Shown here piece after piece: positions 51,926 through 63,741 of a stretch of DNA of 64,000 nucleotides. Location: assembly GCF_037975245.1 (NCBI RefSeq), contig NC_092567.1, positions 11,005,376-11,069,375 of the forward strand. The letters are read 5' to 3'. The DNA is from Apostichopus japonicus. Its lineage: Eukaryota > Echinodermata > Holothuroidea > Aspidochirotida > Stichopodidae. Each line of letters opens with the position of its first letter. Positions within the stretch are counted from its first letter, which is position 1. Position numbers and translations under genes: made by a program. The notes beneath the pieces were generated by a model. That model ran no database searches and had not been told where the DNA came from. It worked only from the letters and a program-made list of their open reading frames with translations.

Positions 51926-53729
51926 GTGAGAGCTGATTTTTTTTTTTATCACCAAAATGATACTTTTCATAGTCGTCACCATATAAACCACAACAGAAAT
52001 CTATGCAATTATCATTTTAGGTCCATAAAGATGTATTTTCAGAGATTTCAGTATGCACGGTGCAGTGTGTAAATACACATATGAGCAATACTGTGTAAGC
52101 AGTAACCAGGTCTATGTCTGCAACAACACTTCCAGTCACCAATTTTGATGAGCTTGACCAATTTGGGTGCATCTATGATTCTTGCAGGTATTATTGGTAT
52201 CCCTGATCACAGTCCACTTGGTCTGGCTTGCCCTACCTGCAGAAACATCATCCATAGAAGGGTTAGCGGTGAGGGCTTTTTCGTCTCTGGCTCTGAAAAG
52301 TGATGAAAACTACTTTTGTTTAGCTCAGCAGATTCCTCACAAACTGACCCACAGGACATACCCCAATGTATTCCTGAACTGTTTGGAACATGTTAAACTG
52401 ATATTGCATGTCACTCCAGTGCAACTGTTAAGTTACTAAGAATAAAAGAAGAGAATTGAAGGTGTTCTTTGCCAAAACTGGATCATCAGGATTTGTAAAC
52501 AACAGCCTCACTGTAACAGTATTACAGTAGTCAAAAGGAAAGCTTACTGAAATGCTATCTACTGTAGATACACTGTTCACCTCAATAGCATATCCAGTCC
52601 ATTTAAAGGTTTGTGCATAGGTTGTTACAATGTATTAAAGACAGTTATAAGAGAAGAGACGTGGATAGGGGGGCATATTTCATGATAAAACATTCAAATT
52701 TGTTGCTCGGCAGAGAACAACAACGTCAAATTACCTTATTCTCCATTTGTGGCAAGCACTGGTTCCTATAGTTACTACAGTAGATCTCCCATGGAAGCAT
52801 CAGGATATCTCTTTCTGCTGTCAGAGTTGTTTGGGATTTGTTGTTACCTCATCTAACCAGTTGAGTCCATTGATACCACACCCATTCAAAGTATATCGCT
52901 GTGCATGCTGAGGACTTAGCACATCAACTTTCTCTGAAAATTGACAAAACAACAGAAAACTAATGAGGAGTGAGTAGGCTCAAAAACTCCTTGATTCACA
53001 TTGGCAGAAGCAGAAAATGCATACTGTACCTTTGTGGATTATTTGCTAAATAAGACTCAAAACATTCTCTGTGCAAGGTATTAGCCCTCAGCAGCCACTC
53101 CACTTAGGATACAGACCTCATACAACATTGTGCTACAGCTGGTGTAGACTTGGTCTAGGATACTAACGTAGCGCCATTATGAACCTGAGGCCTAGGCCTA
53201 AGCTAACAACATTAGGGGTATTTCATGCATTGAAACTGAGTTTTTGTCCTTAGTTAAACACCAGGTACTTCCAACTTAAGCAAAAATAACCTAAAATATG
53301 ATTACCATGTACTTTAGGTGCCCACAGATGTCAAATTTCACTGAACTTAGTCGTTCACGTCACACACACTGCAGGCATTTTGGTCTGATTCTGAAGGATT
53401 TTGAATTTCGTGCATTTGGCACCTACTTAGCAGATTCAAGGCAGGAATCATACTACGGAAGCTTTGGTAGGTCAAGGTTTAATGACCCAATAGTTTATTG
53501 GGGAGGAAAAATGGTCAGAAATGCTCAGAAGGCTGTTCTAGTCTAATGTATAGAAACGCACATGCTCTTTGTGGTACTTTAAGGCTGTGATACTAATGTA
53601 TGCGTAAAAATCACCCAAGCTTGAAATTTTCTGACGTTTGCTTGAAAACCATTTTTACACACCATAGCAACTACTTTGATCCAAATTTGGGACTTCTAGC
53701 ACTTAAAATGAAAAATTTGGCATTTTTGC
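51926..53729 (+). other. Cargo between the two MITEs (1.8 kb)
   Basis: Unique-looking sequence not found elsewhere in the window. At 52188-52268 an 81-base segment lies between a good acceptor (TGATTCTTGCAG) and a donor (GTGAGG), with one frame phase 1 in and out (GIIGIPDHSPLGLACPTCRN) and another frame also open. This may be a captured exon or chance. Nothing else coding was seen; the frame at 53298-53546 lacks support. Confidence 0.4.
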
Positions 53730-53733
53730 TTAA

Positions 53734-54198
53734 GGTAGCATACGCCCATTAAAAGCCCCATTGACTTACACACTAATCACAAAAGTAATGTGGTCTCTAA
53801 GTCTAGATAGAAGTTTTCACTAGCTAAACGCTACCCATCACCGGAGAGCTGACAAGTTGGCCTTTCATGGCACTATCAATTTTCCGTATCATGACCGTGT
53901 AGATTTTTTGCTATCCGAGCCGGAAGTTTTCGTCACTTGCAAACAAACCTCTTCACTCAGTGGTAAACAAATTTCCTACGCTGCTCCCGGGAGGCCTAAA
54001 GGGGTCTAAAATTGCGTCAATTGACCCAATTTTCTCACCACATGTACTTCCATTCATGCTCTTCAACATGCAAGCCACAAAAAACTAGATTATGATTGAT
54101 AACAGGTCACAAATGATGTTCTCCCCTGCTTTTTGGCACTTTTCCTGAAGGAGAACAATCGAGCGGATTGATATAGACTCTAATAGGAGTATGCCACC
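53734..54198 (+). mobile_element. TTAA-type MITE, right member of the pair
   Basis: Same orientation, ends and length as the left member (465 bp). The near identity of the pair implies a recent duplication or conversion. Confidence 0.85.
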
Positions 54199-54202
54199 CT
54201 AA

Positions 54203-54475
54203 GCACATACACCTCTTTGTGTACTTTTACACAATGGTAAGCAATACAATGTATGACATGCATTGCCTCATATATGGTGTATGTAAGTTAGACTGAAGCC
54301 ATTATCTTCTTCCCTAGGCCCTTAGGGAGTTTGCTGATCAAGCAAGATTCAAAACATTTACTGTTCCTCCAGGAATAGGCAGTAACAAAATCACTTCCTA
54401 CTTCAGAATCAAATCTAATTATAACTACAACCCAGCTTACCAGTCCTGCTATACTCTAAGTATACACTAATCATT
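54203..54475 (+). repeat. Segmental duplication, copy 1 continued
   Basis: It aligns with 63742-64000 (CACATACACCTCTTTGTGTA, GCAAGATTCAAAACA, ACAACCCAGCTTACCAGTCC). The partner runs off the end of the window, so the full length of the duplication is unknown. Confidence 0.85.
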
Positions 54476-57353
54476 ACCATCAGCATATTGTAAACTATCT
54501 GTGCAAGATCCACTCATGTGACCCCCAAAGATCGTCTCAAGAAAGATTAATCCACATTTACCTAATCAGGAGATAAAGACAAAGACAATAAGAAACATAT
54601 CTGAACTAGATGTTTAATGCAAACGATAAAATCCCTTGTTTTTGAGTTTGCCTTTATAATATTTACTCAACAGTTATTCCATTGCTCACAGATACACAAG
54701 CTTATGCTAAAATGACTCAATAATTGCAAGTTCATTCATTTTATTGCAAGGCACTTTTATTTTAAAGTTGAATAATTTTTGGAAATTTATCCATAAAGAA
54801 AACAAAAGGCAGCACTTGGTAACATGTTTGCAATCCTATGGATTAGACTAACTTGGTCAGCACACTTTCTAATTAGGTACTTTTAACGTTGTTTGGTGCA
54901 GCAGGCCAATGAAGTTGTTCATCTTTGGGGCCATTTTCTGGAAAATGAAACTGGCATGAAAAAACTAAAGTGTTCATCAGGACCAGTTGCTATACTTTTT
55001 GTTTTAGAGGGATTCCTCAAGTTTTCTGTTTCATATTTTTTTCATTAAAATTACAACCATAACATACTAATTTGCATAAATTTGCATTATTGTAAGTTTT
55101 AGCCAAAATTTGCAGTTTTTAACTGTATATTTGTTTTTTCTACATCAGTATCTAGAAATAATATTTCAGTTATCAACTATCACATGGAGGCAGTTATACA
55201 TGGGTTCATTTATTTCATTCCTAAAGTAGAGGTTCCTGATCTTCAATTCTTTGTTAATAATGGGTGCTAATTAGCATAATTTTGACCAAATTTTGACCAA
55301 AATAACTCAAAAGTTTTCGTAAAAAGTAACTGATGTGCCTTATGATGTCCACACTTGATATGCAACCGTTCTTGGTACAGACTGTTCGTTTTGCAAAATA
55401 TCCAGTCAAATAATTATTCTAACGATCAACTAATAGCCTCTAATTAGTCATCACATACGTGACCGATGGTCACGTGTGTGACATTTATCAATGGAAATGC
55501 AGAATGTCACACACATGACCAAACAATGTCACACACGTGACCCTCCAAATCATGGCAGTAAAACTGTCTTAAAGTAATTCCTATGGAATATCAACATTAG
55601 TGCTGTTCTTTGGTCATTACTAGAGTCACATTTGCACTGCAAAAATTGCATACTATGGACAGAAAATTCAGAATGTCACACACGTGACCCAACAATGTCA
55701 CACACGTGACCGGATTTTTTTAGCTTATGTAGTATTATGCTAATTTTAAAAAGTGAAATATTGAGGTGAAATGTCTTGTTAGAATAGAAACACATTAAGG
55801 GAGAAACATGAGAAAGAAGGGTTAACCAGCCCTGTTAGAAACTGAGGAATTTGCCAATGTTTTTTTTGTGCAAATAAGCCAGTATCATTTCACGTCACAC
55901 ATGTGACCGACCTTTATATAACCTCTGCCAGCACATGAATGTTCTGTATTTGGCTAAGCTATATGGTTTTGTAAAAGAGACCCCTAGTGCATACTTAAGT
56001 ACTACAATCAAATCAGTGCAATACTCAATACCTATCATTATCCTTGACAACTATTTAATATGATGGGATGGGTGGACCTTGCCATAAATTACATAATATC
56101 CACTCAACCTGGAGACGGTGACAATAGAAAGCCTTTATTAGCATTATATGCCCACACAGGAATGAAACGGTTACATAATGAAACAATGTGTGTCTAATGA
56201 CCATTAACATTGGTCAGATTTGTAAGATTAGAGATGTACTTGGCATCAGAATTTCATCTTCTTGAAACCTACAGTTATGGTAAAATTTGTAGAGATGATG
56301 CTACAATTAGAGAAACACTGAATAAAAGAGGTCTCACAAAATCCCTAAGACACAACCTTTAGCAGTGTTCTAACTAGATTGCTCATATGTTATGTCTTGT
56401 TTTGCAGTGATTGCAATTGATGGGGGTTGGGTGCTGGATGATAGACTTTCCGGTGGGGAAATTTCCCTTGAGGGATCATCTGATACGTCATGGAGTAAAA
56501 ATATGCAATTAAACACTTGCATTCTCATGGAAGAGGGGGAGGGGTGGGTGGGGTAAAAATCAGGTGGTGGACCATACAATCATTACCCTGCTCATGTAAA
56601 CTGTACACATTTCTTCAAAGAGCTGTTATCCGGATATGAAACTGGTAAATCCCTAAACAGGCTGATCTCAGTACTGAATAATTCCAGTTTACCTGATGAT
56701 GAAAAAAAAAAATGCATTTGGTCTTCAGTTATAATGTTATTATTCATGTGAATTGTCATCACCCGGTCTGCAAGTAGCTGCATTCTATCATGTAACATTG
56801 TCAAACACAGAACACAGCTATTATTAACATATGGTATGCAGCAAAATGCTACTGCAGTTTCAAAATAAATTACTCAGTTATAATTATAATAACAATGTAA
56901 AGAAACTAATGCAACTTGAATACAAATCTATAGACTGTACAAGATGATGAGTTCAAGGTCTCATAATGCTTCCCACTGTGTATATACAGTTCACCTACTA
57001 CCAAACTAATTGAAATATAAAGAAACATTAATTTGAAATTGAGACAAGCATTGAATCTTCAATACAAACTTTAAGCAATATCATGGCAATCCAGTCTGGT
57101 TAATATTCATTTGAGAAACAAAAGTTATAACAATGCAACCCTGAAATAGAATGGAGCCTGAAGAAAACATGATGAAGGATCCTGGTCACATAATTTAGGA
57201 ACCATTGGTTCACTGTACTGTCTATAGGTTGATGAATTTGTAGGATTTCGGAAATGATGACATTGTACTATAATTGATTGAGTTAAAGTACATATTTTTC
57301 TATCTGCAGACTTTGACATATACTGTTATTTCATAACATGTTGTTCCGTGCAG
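54476..57353. other. Intergenic or intronic, with CACGTG-type palindrome cluster
   Basis: No gene is supportable. The cluster at 55452-55908 is listed separately. Frames at 56370-56804 lack motif or splice support. Confidence 0.4.
55452..55908. promoter_or_regulatory. Cluster of GTCACACACGTGACC motifs
   Basis: Copies at 55468-55482 (inverted), 55506-55520, 55528-55542, 55675-55689, 55697-55711 and 55894-55908, plus a partial one at 55452-55464. Most contain an intact CACGTG E-box; two have one changed base (CATGTG / ACATGAC). Two pairs share the same 22-base spacing and the same link AACAAT. CACGTG is bound by bHLH-zipper factors (USF, MITF, Myc/Max types), so an enhancer is possible; a decayed repeat element is the alternative. 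Confidence 0.45.
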
Positions 57354-57680
57354 TCCTGTTGTGAGAGGGTGAGGATTGGGTGGAGGCTACAGTTGTACGT
57401 CAGCTACTGTAAGTGCCCAGTGAAATATGTGATCAAGAATGATATACTTTTAACTTTGGATAAACAAAGACTTAAAAAAAGTGGATCTGGAGACACAACT
57501 GTGCATGGAACTGTGCCTGTCTCTCAATGTCCTTGGTTTTGGGTACTTGTACATTCTTCGAATAATGCTTCTTTAGCCTCACAAGATGTGATTGTGAATC
57601 TTAGAACTGTTGTGCGACAGTTTTTCAGGAGTTTGGAGAAAAATAACAAAGAAGTAGAGGAGATACAAACCCAACCATAA
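57354..57680 (+). CDS. Unidentified 3'-terminal coding exon
   Basis: It begins after an acceptor TTGTTCCGTGCAG and reads 108 residues in phase 0 to TAA at 57678. It starts SCCERVRIGWRLQLYVSYCK, has GDTTVHGTVPVSQCPWFWVL in the middle, and ends with an acidic FRSLEKNNKEVEEIQTQP tail. Five cysteines and alternating hydrophobic strands suggest a small beta-rich domain. An AATAAA at 57823-57828, about 145 bases past the stop, fits a 3' end. Upstream exons were not located. I do not recognise the family. Confidence 0.5.
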   Translation, partial: SCCERVRIGWRLQLYVSYCKCPVKYVIKNDILLTLDKQRLKKSGSGDTTVHGTVPVSQCPWFWVLVHSSNNASLASQDVIVNLRTVVRQFFRSLEKNNKEVEEIQTQP

Positions 57681-57822
57681 TATTCAGCTGATATGATAGA
57701 CATCTTTGAGATGAATACCAAAGGTGGAGGTGATTTGCATTTTACTGTCCAATTACATTTCAAATCATATTTCCAATATGTAAGCAAATGCTTAAAACAG
57801 TCATCTCTACTGTACTACAGTA

Positions 57823-57828
57823 AATAAA
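57823..57828 (+). terminator. Possible poly(A) signal AATAAA
   Basis: A canonical hexamer downstream of the TAA at 57680 on the same strand; position is typical for a short 3' UTR. AATAAA is common in AT-rich DNA, so this is only suggestive. Confidence 0.35.
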
Positions 57829-57996
57829 CATCATAACAAACAAAGTACATTAAAGTTCAAGATTATATCCATATTTGTGTGACCTGTGTGTGACCTGCCT
57901 TAATTAATCTAGGTTTTTTGTTTTTTTTGATGGAGTGTTCATTACAAATACCTCTAACTCAAAGCTCAGCAATACAGACTGAGTTGACTTCTTTAA

Positions 57997-60900
57997 TGCT
58001 TCCACAGCATTATGGAATATCTAAAATGGTATTTCAAGTGTTTGGTTTTAATCTGAAGAAAATAAATATCTAAACAGAAGACTTATTTGTAGTTAACCCA
58101 AACTACTTTCATACAAACCAACAAGTTGTCTTCCAGTCTTACCATTCTAGAAGTGTCAGGAGTTCTAGAAGAATTTATTAATATGAGTCTCGGAGGCAAT
58201 TTTTATTTCAGTTTGACAAATGGTTAAAACGTACCAGAGGGTGTTTGGGGGCCTATTGTGTCATGGCAAGCTCACTACAAACATACCAATTACTGTATTA
58301 ATCCATAAAAATCTACCAGAGGTTCTTGAAACATTACTATCACTGTTCTTTACTAACCATTAATGTTATTACCATTACATGAAAGAAATATCAGATGATG
58401 AACCACTCGTTGTCCTTGTCAGCACAGTATGAACACTTCCATCAAAAACTGGTAACTACAGGTGGAGTAGGTGATCCACTAATAGCTCGCATAAGGATAA
58501 CTCAAGTTAACCTTTAAGTGAAAAGAAAATGATAATCAAGTTTTACTGATAGTAGATCTTGAGAATTTCGGTCAGAAATAGATATGTGTATGTCTCTGGC
58601 TTACTACCCTGTATACATGGACATTCACAGGGAATACAATCCAGATGAAGGAAAGTACACTTCAGTTTCCAATAACCAGGTAAGTGTAAAAACAATTAAC
58701 CAGTAAACTATTAAACTTGAACCGGATTGTCCGTTGTCAGTGGAAGTTGCATATAAAGGTGTAGTGCAGTGATATTATAAATGAGCTCCTAAAGGATAGT
58801 CCAACCTCACACAAACCCAACCATGCATGGTTTGGGCTTGACTGAGAAATTTGTGAGATTTTGCACCTCTCTTTCCTATTGAGGAAATAATGTCTTTTGA
58901 ATTTCCACTCATCAGAAGATAATTTTTTTTTATATAATTTAGTGTGTCAGCTTTGGTGGATGTGTTTTTGTATTATTTTTCTTTATTTAATGGCACCAGG
59001 CCCCTGGAGACTGCATTGCCTACGTTGACCTAGTTACACCACTCTCTGGGAGGTCTCTTTCCAGATTTTAGATCACCAAAGGTTTATAAAGTACCCTGTT
59101 CATCTAGTTAATAGCTATCTAATATGGTCAGTTCTTTCCACAAATTTGGCAGATGAAGACACTTGTAACCTCAAAATTTTGAGTCAAAAAGTTTTGAGAT
59201 GAAAATGTCCAAATTTTGACTGTTGAGGTGAAAATCTTGAGATAAAAATTCCAAATATTAAGGAAGCAAATTCAAAATTTTCAAATTTGGTGACACTTAT
59301 ATATTTTTTTTAAGCCACAGTACTAAGTCGGTGAAGTTAGATCAGTTTTGAGACCAATTAGATTTCTTAAAACCAACTGCAGTGACTGGCTCAGCAATGT
59401 TTAAAAATTAAACAAGCATAAGTGACAATTCTTCATTCACAGCTGTACATACTCAGATTAGTAGGAAGTATTTCCAATTGTGTGCTCTGTTTATAGGGCT
59501 GGACTTACAAGGGTACTGCAAAGCTCTCCAAATCTTCAGTACTTTCACATAGTTTCTGGAATCTGCTAGCAATTTTGAGCACATGAGGACATGTCAGTAA
59601 TAGAAATACTTTATCTGATTTTACACTGTGGAATATATATAAATATCTGAGCCCTAGCCGGGTGCTTCAGAATAGCTCTGTAACATCTCTTCTACTTCCT
59701 GTCTTCTTCTACTAAGTTTAAAACATGTAAATACATGTTAGAGAGAAAAATGTAATTTCTATATAGTATAAATCTAAGCCCTGGTGGGAGTCCCTGGGGA
59801 CTTTAGCTGAGGCATTTTTACTTTTCAGATATTTAATGTTCTTTGATAGTGATTTTGCAGCCCAAGTGAAGCCAATGGTAGGGGGGGGGGAGGGGGAAAG
59901 TTATAACCACCCTTATGGATGCCAGTGCATACATGTTTTAATGCCCTCTAAATGTGTTTATTTTAAACAGTATTTAGCTCTCAAATATGCAAGGAAGAAA
60001 TGTTATCATGACATGATATTGATAAAGAGTGGCAGGGGAATTTAAATTCCTTAACCATGCCTGCTAGCCATATGTTTGGTGAATAAAGTCACAACAACCA
60101 GATTAACCTAATTCTTACCATTCCTATGTAACTCTGTGCATCAAGAAGTGTAGGATACTGAAAGAAGCTTGATAGATGCATACAGACCTAATCTGTTTGA
60201 CCCCAAAATATGGAGAATAACATTTTTCAGGGCCAAAAACCGGGAGAATAAGGGAAAATAGGGAGGTTGGTCATTTTCAACTGAAATTATATAAATACTC
60301 CTAAATAAATAGTCTACAGTACCGCTCATGTATAACTGGACATGTGTACCCGCACAGGATCGTATAAACAAGTACAATCGCGTATAAAATCGTTGACAAA
60401 CAAATTGCCGCGTAGACACCTCGTATAATCCCTGTACGAGTTTATACGCAGGTTATGCTATTGTGCTCAATGAATAGGGGTTAAAGTCGCCGAAAGAATT
60501 AGTGAGATGTTTGAAACAGCCGTTTCTTAAATCGTAGTTTAAGACGTGATATTCACCTAGCATCGAAGAGGACGCAGGTAAAGTGTGTGCCGGCATAGAA
60601 CTTAACTGTTTTTTTTTTGTCGTACACAAGTAGCCTACATGCGAACTGCACACATTCAGTACGCCGCATGTACAAACAAGTGACAACTTGTGTTTATTAA
60701 ACTCGTGCAGGCGCGTATCCAGGGGGGGGGGGCGTTGGGGGCGCGCGCCCCCGGGTAAGAATGAGAGGAGAGAAAAAAAGAGAGAATAAAAAAGGAAAAA
60801 AAAGAGGGGGAAAAAGAGAGAAGAAAGGAGAAAAGGAGGGAACAGAAGAAAAACGCCAAAGACACCGGGAAGAGAGAGAGGAACAGTGACATAATTACAG

Positions 60901-63737
60901 CGCTGATCCATATTATATACAGTACACAGGGTAGCCAGTGGCGTATCAAGGATTTCGGAAGGGGCATGCGCCTCGGCCTACCCCTTACACCGACAACTCC
61001 AATTTTGACGTTTCCATTTTCCCTCTCTCACTAATGTGTATACTCTATATGGTATATCATATTACCCACGTGTGTGTATGGACGCCTTAAACAGTTGTAC
61101 AATTGTGCTATGAAAAAAACTGTGGCTGGTCTCGAACTCGGCCGAGTCGTTGGGGAACATGGCGCATTTCGGTATTAGACCAGAATCTATATGCGAACTG
61201 CACTATACATGTGTTCTTCGATGCAACACTGCCATCCACAGATAAAATGTAATACACTCCAACCTGAATGCTAATTGTTACCCCACATCTAGTACCGTAA
61301 CTCATACAATTAATCTAAAAATAAATTTTGCATGAGATTTGAGAATTGAGCACATTTCCTGTGAATATCATGTAGTTGACCCAAAGGCGTATCATTGCCG
61401 TGGCGGAGGGGGGGGGGGGCTGACGCACCCTTCACTTCTTGAGATTGTTCCCATCTGCATGAAAATGTGCGCCTCACAACCCTACGCCCACCCCTCTTAT
61501 CGCTTCCCGATGACATGCTATACAATACGAGAATTATTACTGTTGACATTGTTAGGCGTGACTTCTCCTAAAGACATTTGAAATGACGAGATGAAAGTAT
61601 TTTGGTATTTCAACATTAATCAGAAAATTTCTAAATTATACACTTGGATAAAAGTCGGGGGAGGGGTGGGAGGGGGCAATGTTCTATTCAGCTGAGAAGA
61701 AGGCCACTGCTACGAGTGTACACCCCTACCGGCCCGCTCCAATCCCCCCCTTACGACTTTACAAAAACATTGTTCATAGGCAAAACTGCATGGTGTATGG
61801 AGCCAATTTTAGACCTAATTGGTGGTCTAATTATGCCTCGGGGTGCACCAGTTAACATCAATTTTCAAAAAGAATTCAGGGACGGGGCTACTGAGATTTG
61901 CCTTCAACAAGCCAACGACCACACCTCCGCCATTTTTAAATTCTATGGCCTTTTCATAATAGTGCAGGACCTACCTGAGTCAGTTGGGATTTGCTACCCC
62001 CCCCCCTTTGAAATCCTATATTAAAATGGGGGTTGAAAGGGGTCCCATTCTCCTAGTCCTGCAAACCGATTTCAAGTAGTAGATAACCTATGCATCTGCC
62101 ATTAAAATGTGGTACATGGCTACATGAAGGTAACATGCTACAGTATACTATTTATCTCTTTGCAAATACAAATACTAGTCATTGTTCTTAGTACATTTTG
62201 TTAGTTCTACACAATGAAACAATTTGAATCAAAAAAACATTTGATGTTATTTATAGAACTAGTTAGGCAAGATGTCCTTACGTACATATGGCCTGTAGAT
62301 TTGATCACAAGTATGCAACACAACCCATTACAATTTCACAAACTGACTGTTGAGAAATTATTATGTAAAGACTCACCAAAATCTCCGTCACAAAGGAAGT
62401 TATGTCATCAGTGATGTGTTCCCACTTGCTTTTTTCTTTCATTTTCTTGGAGGAAATGTACCAAAGAAATGTTGAAAATGGTATCACCTGGAGGTTAAAG
62501 AAAAATATAAAATAACTCAACTTTCCATTCACTAGATTTATCAAGATGAAAATTGGTCGGGTCTGTGATCATTTTTGTAACAGACATCAACGTCTTCCCT
62601 TGTTTCTTATTAATAAGTATATATGAATATTTTATATAGCTGTAATATCAGGGCAGCATATATATTGTTTTATATTTCTGTTTTTATTTTTGGGTATGTT
62701 GGACTGACATACAGATAGCTAACAGCACAGGACTAATATCATTATTAAAAGCACCTTTGCCTTTATCTTAAAGCTGCTCTTTAGGAATATGTTTTGCATC
62801 TGAGGTAATAAATACAGACAGTTATTTACAACACTTGAAGTGGTATCTGATCGACTCCATGTTACGGTCTATGAGTTGTGAACCCCCCCCCCCCCCCAAT
62901 AAAAGACATATTTGGAAAATTGCTGGAATATTTCTAACAAATTTGTGAGCTTTCTTCCATAGTACTGCAACAGAAAATATATGTAGAAAGCACATGTGCT
63001 GGAGTTTCCTGGAAATATCTCTTAAACGGCCAGTATTATAACTGAAGTGCAAATAATGTACATCTTAAACAGAACACATTACGAGAATCCTTCAACACTG
63101 TTGACCAATGGCTAAGAATGGAATTCTGAATTACTTTGGTTTTTACTCTGAGGACATGCATAGGGTCCAGAAGCTACATGCATGTCTTGTATTACTGACT
63201 GACAACAACATATCCACACATTACAGTAAACCCACTAAAGACTTCCATTTGTAATCCCTTAGTATATAGCTCATTGACAAATGACATAAAACCTAAATTA
63301 TCTTCTGATTTAAATTTGACATCAATTTTCCTAGGTATTATATGTACTGAGAGGGGAAGGGTTGGAAAGGTTAGGATGGAAACAGAGATTTTTATGGTTC
63401 CTGTTAGTCATTCTATATGGTTCTAACTTAGTGTGGGTATGGTTCTAACTTAGTGTGTGTATGGGTCTCATTTTGTGTGCAGTGACTCTATTTAATTGTT
63501 AGGGCACATGCACTTATGAATTAAATTTATTGTTTATGAGCCTGCCATACATTTTACTGCCTAATTAGGCTGACAATACAGAGGAGTCTGGCTGCACTAT
63601 TAAGACCGAGTACTACGCTTACCTGCCACCCAGCACTACAGTATGACAAACTGATAAATTAGAAGGGATCAAGTCATCTGAATATTTTGTTCCTTCATTT
63701 ATGATGAATACACAAAACAAAGAAATGGACCTGGATA
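57997..63737 (+). repeat. Tandem segmental duplication, copy 2
   Basis: Collinear with 45598-51450. The central part (about 59290-62130) is nearly identical to 47041-49860, including short non-coding detail and differing mainly in lengths of G and A runs. The flanking parts differ much more. It carries no insertion at the site occupied by the composite element in copy 1, and continues past the composite site to the end of the window. Confidence 0.9.
62377..62487 (-). CDS. Unidentified 111-nt internal exon, copy 3
   Basis: Same boundaries, length and phase as the exon at 50089-50199, with one residue difference that I can see (FVAEIL to FVTEIL). Keeping the frame and splice sites while nearby introns diverge is consistent with a functional exon. 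The product is unknown. Confidence 0.45.
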
Positions 63738-63741
63738 TTAA

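Larger units (their letters stand above)
51451..54202 (+). mobile_element. 2.75 kb composite insertion bounded by two TTAA-type MITEs
   Basis: Outer borders are CTAA on both sides (51451-51454 and 54199-54202); inner borders are TTAA on both sides (51922-51925 and 53730-53733). The duplicated partner segment has a single TTAA at 63738-63741, with no insert, then the same CACATACACCTC sequence. The block thus entered after the segmental duplication, or was lost cleanly from the other copy. The termini GGTAGCATACGCC and GGAGTATGCCACC are inverted repeats. TTAA specificity points to a piggyBac-type transposase acting in trans. Confidence 0.8.
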
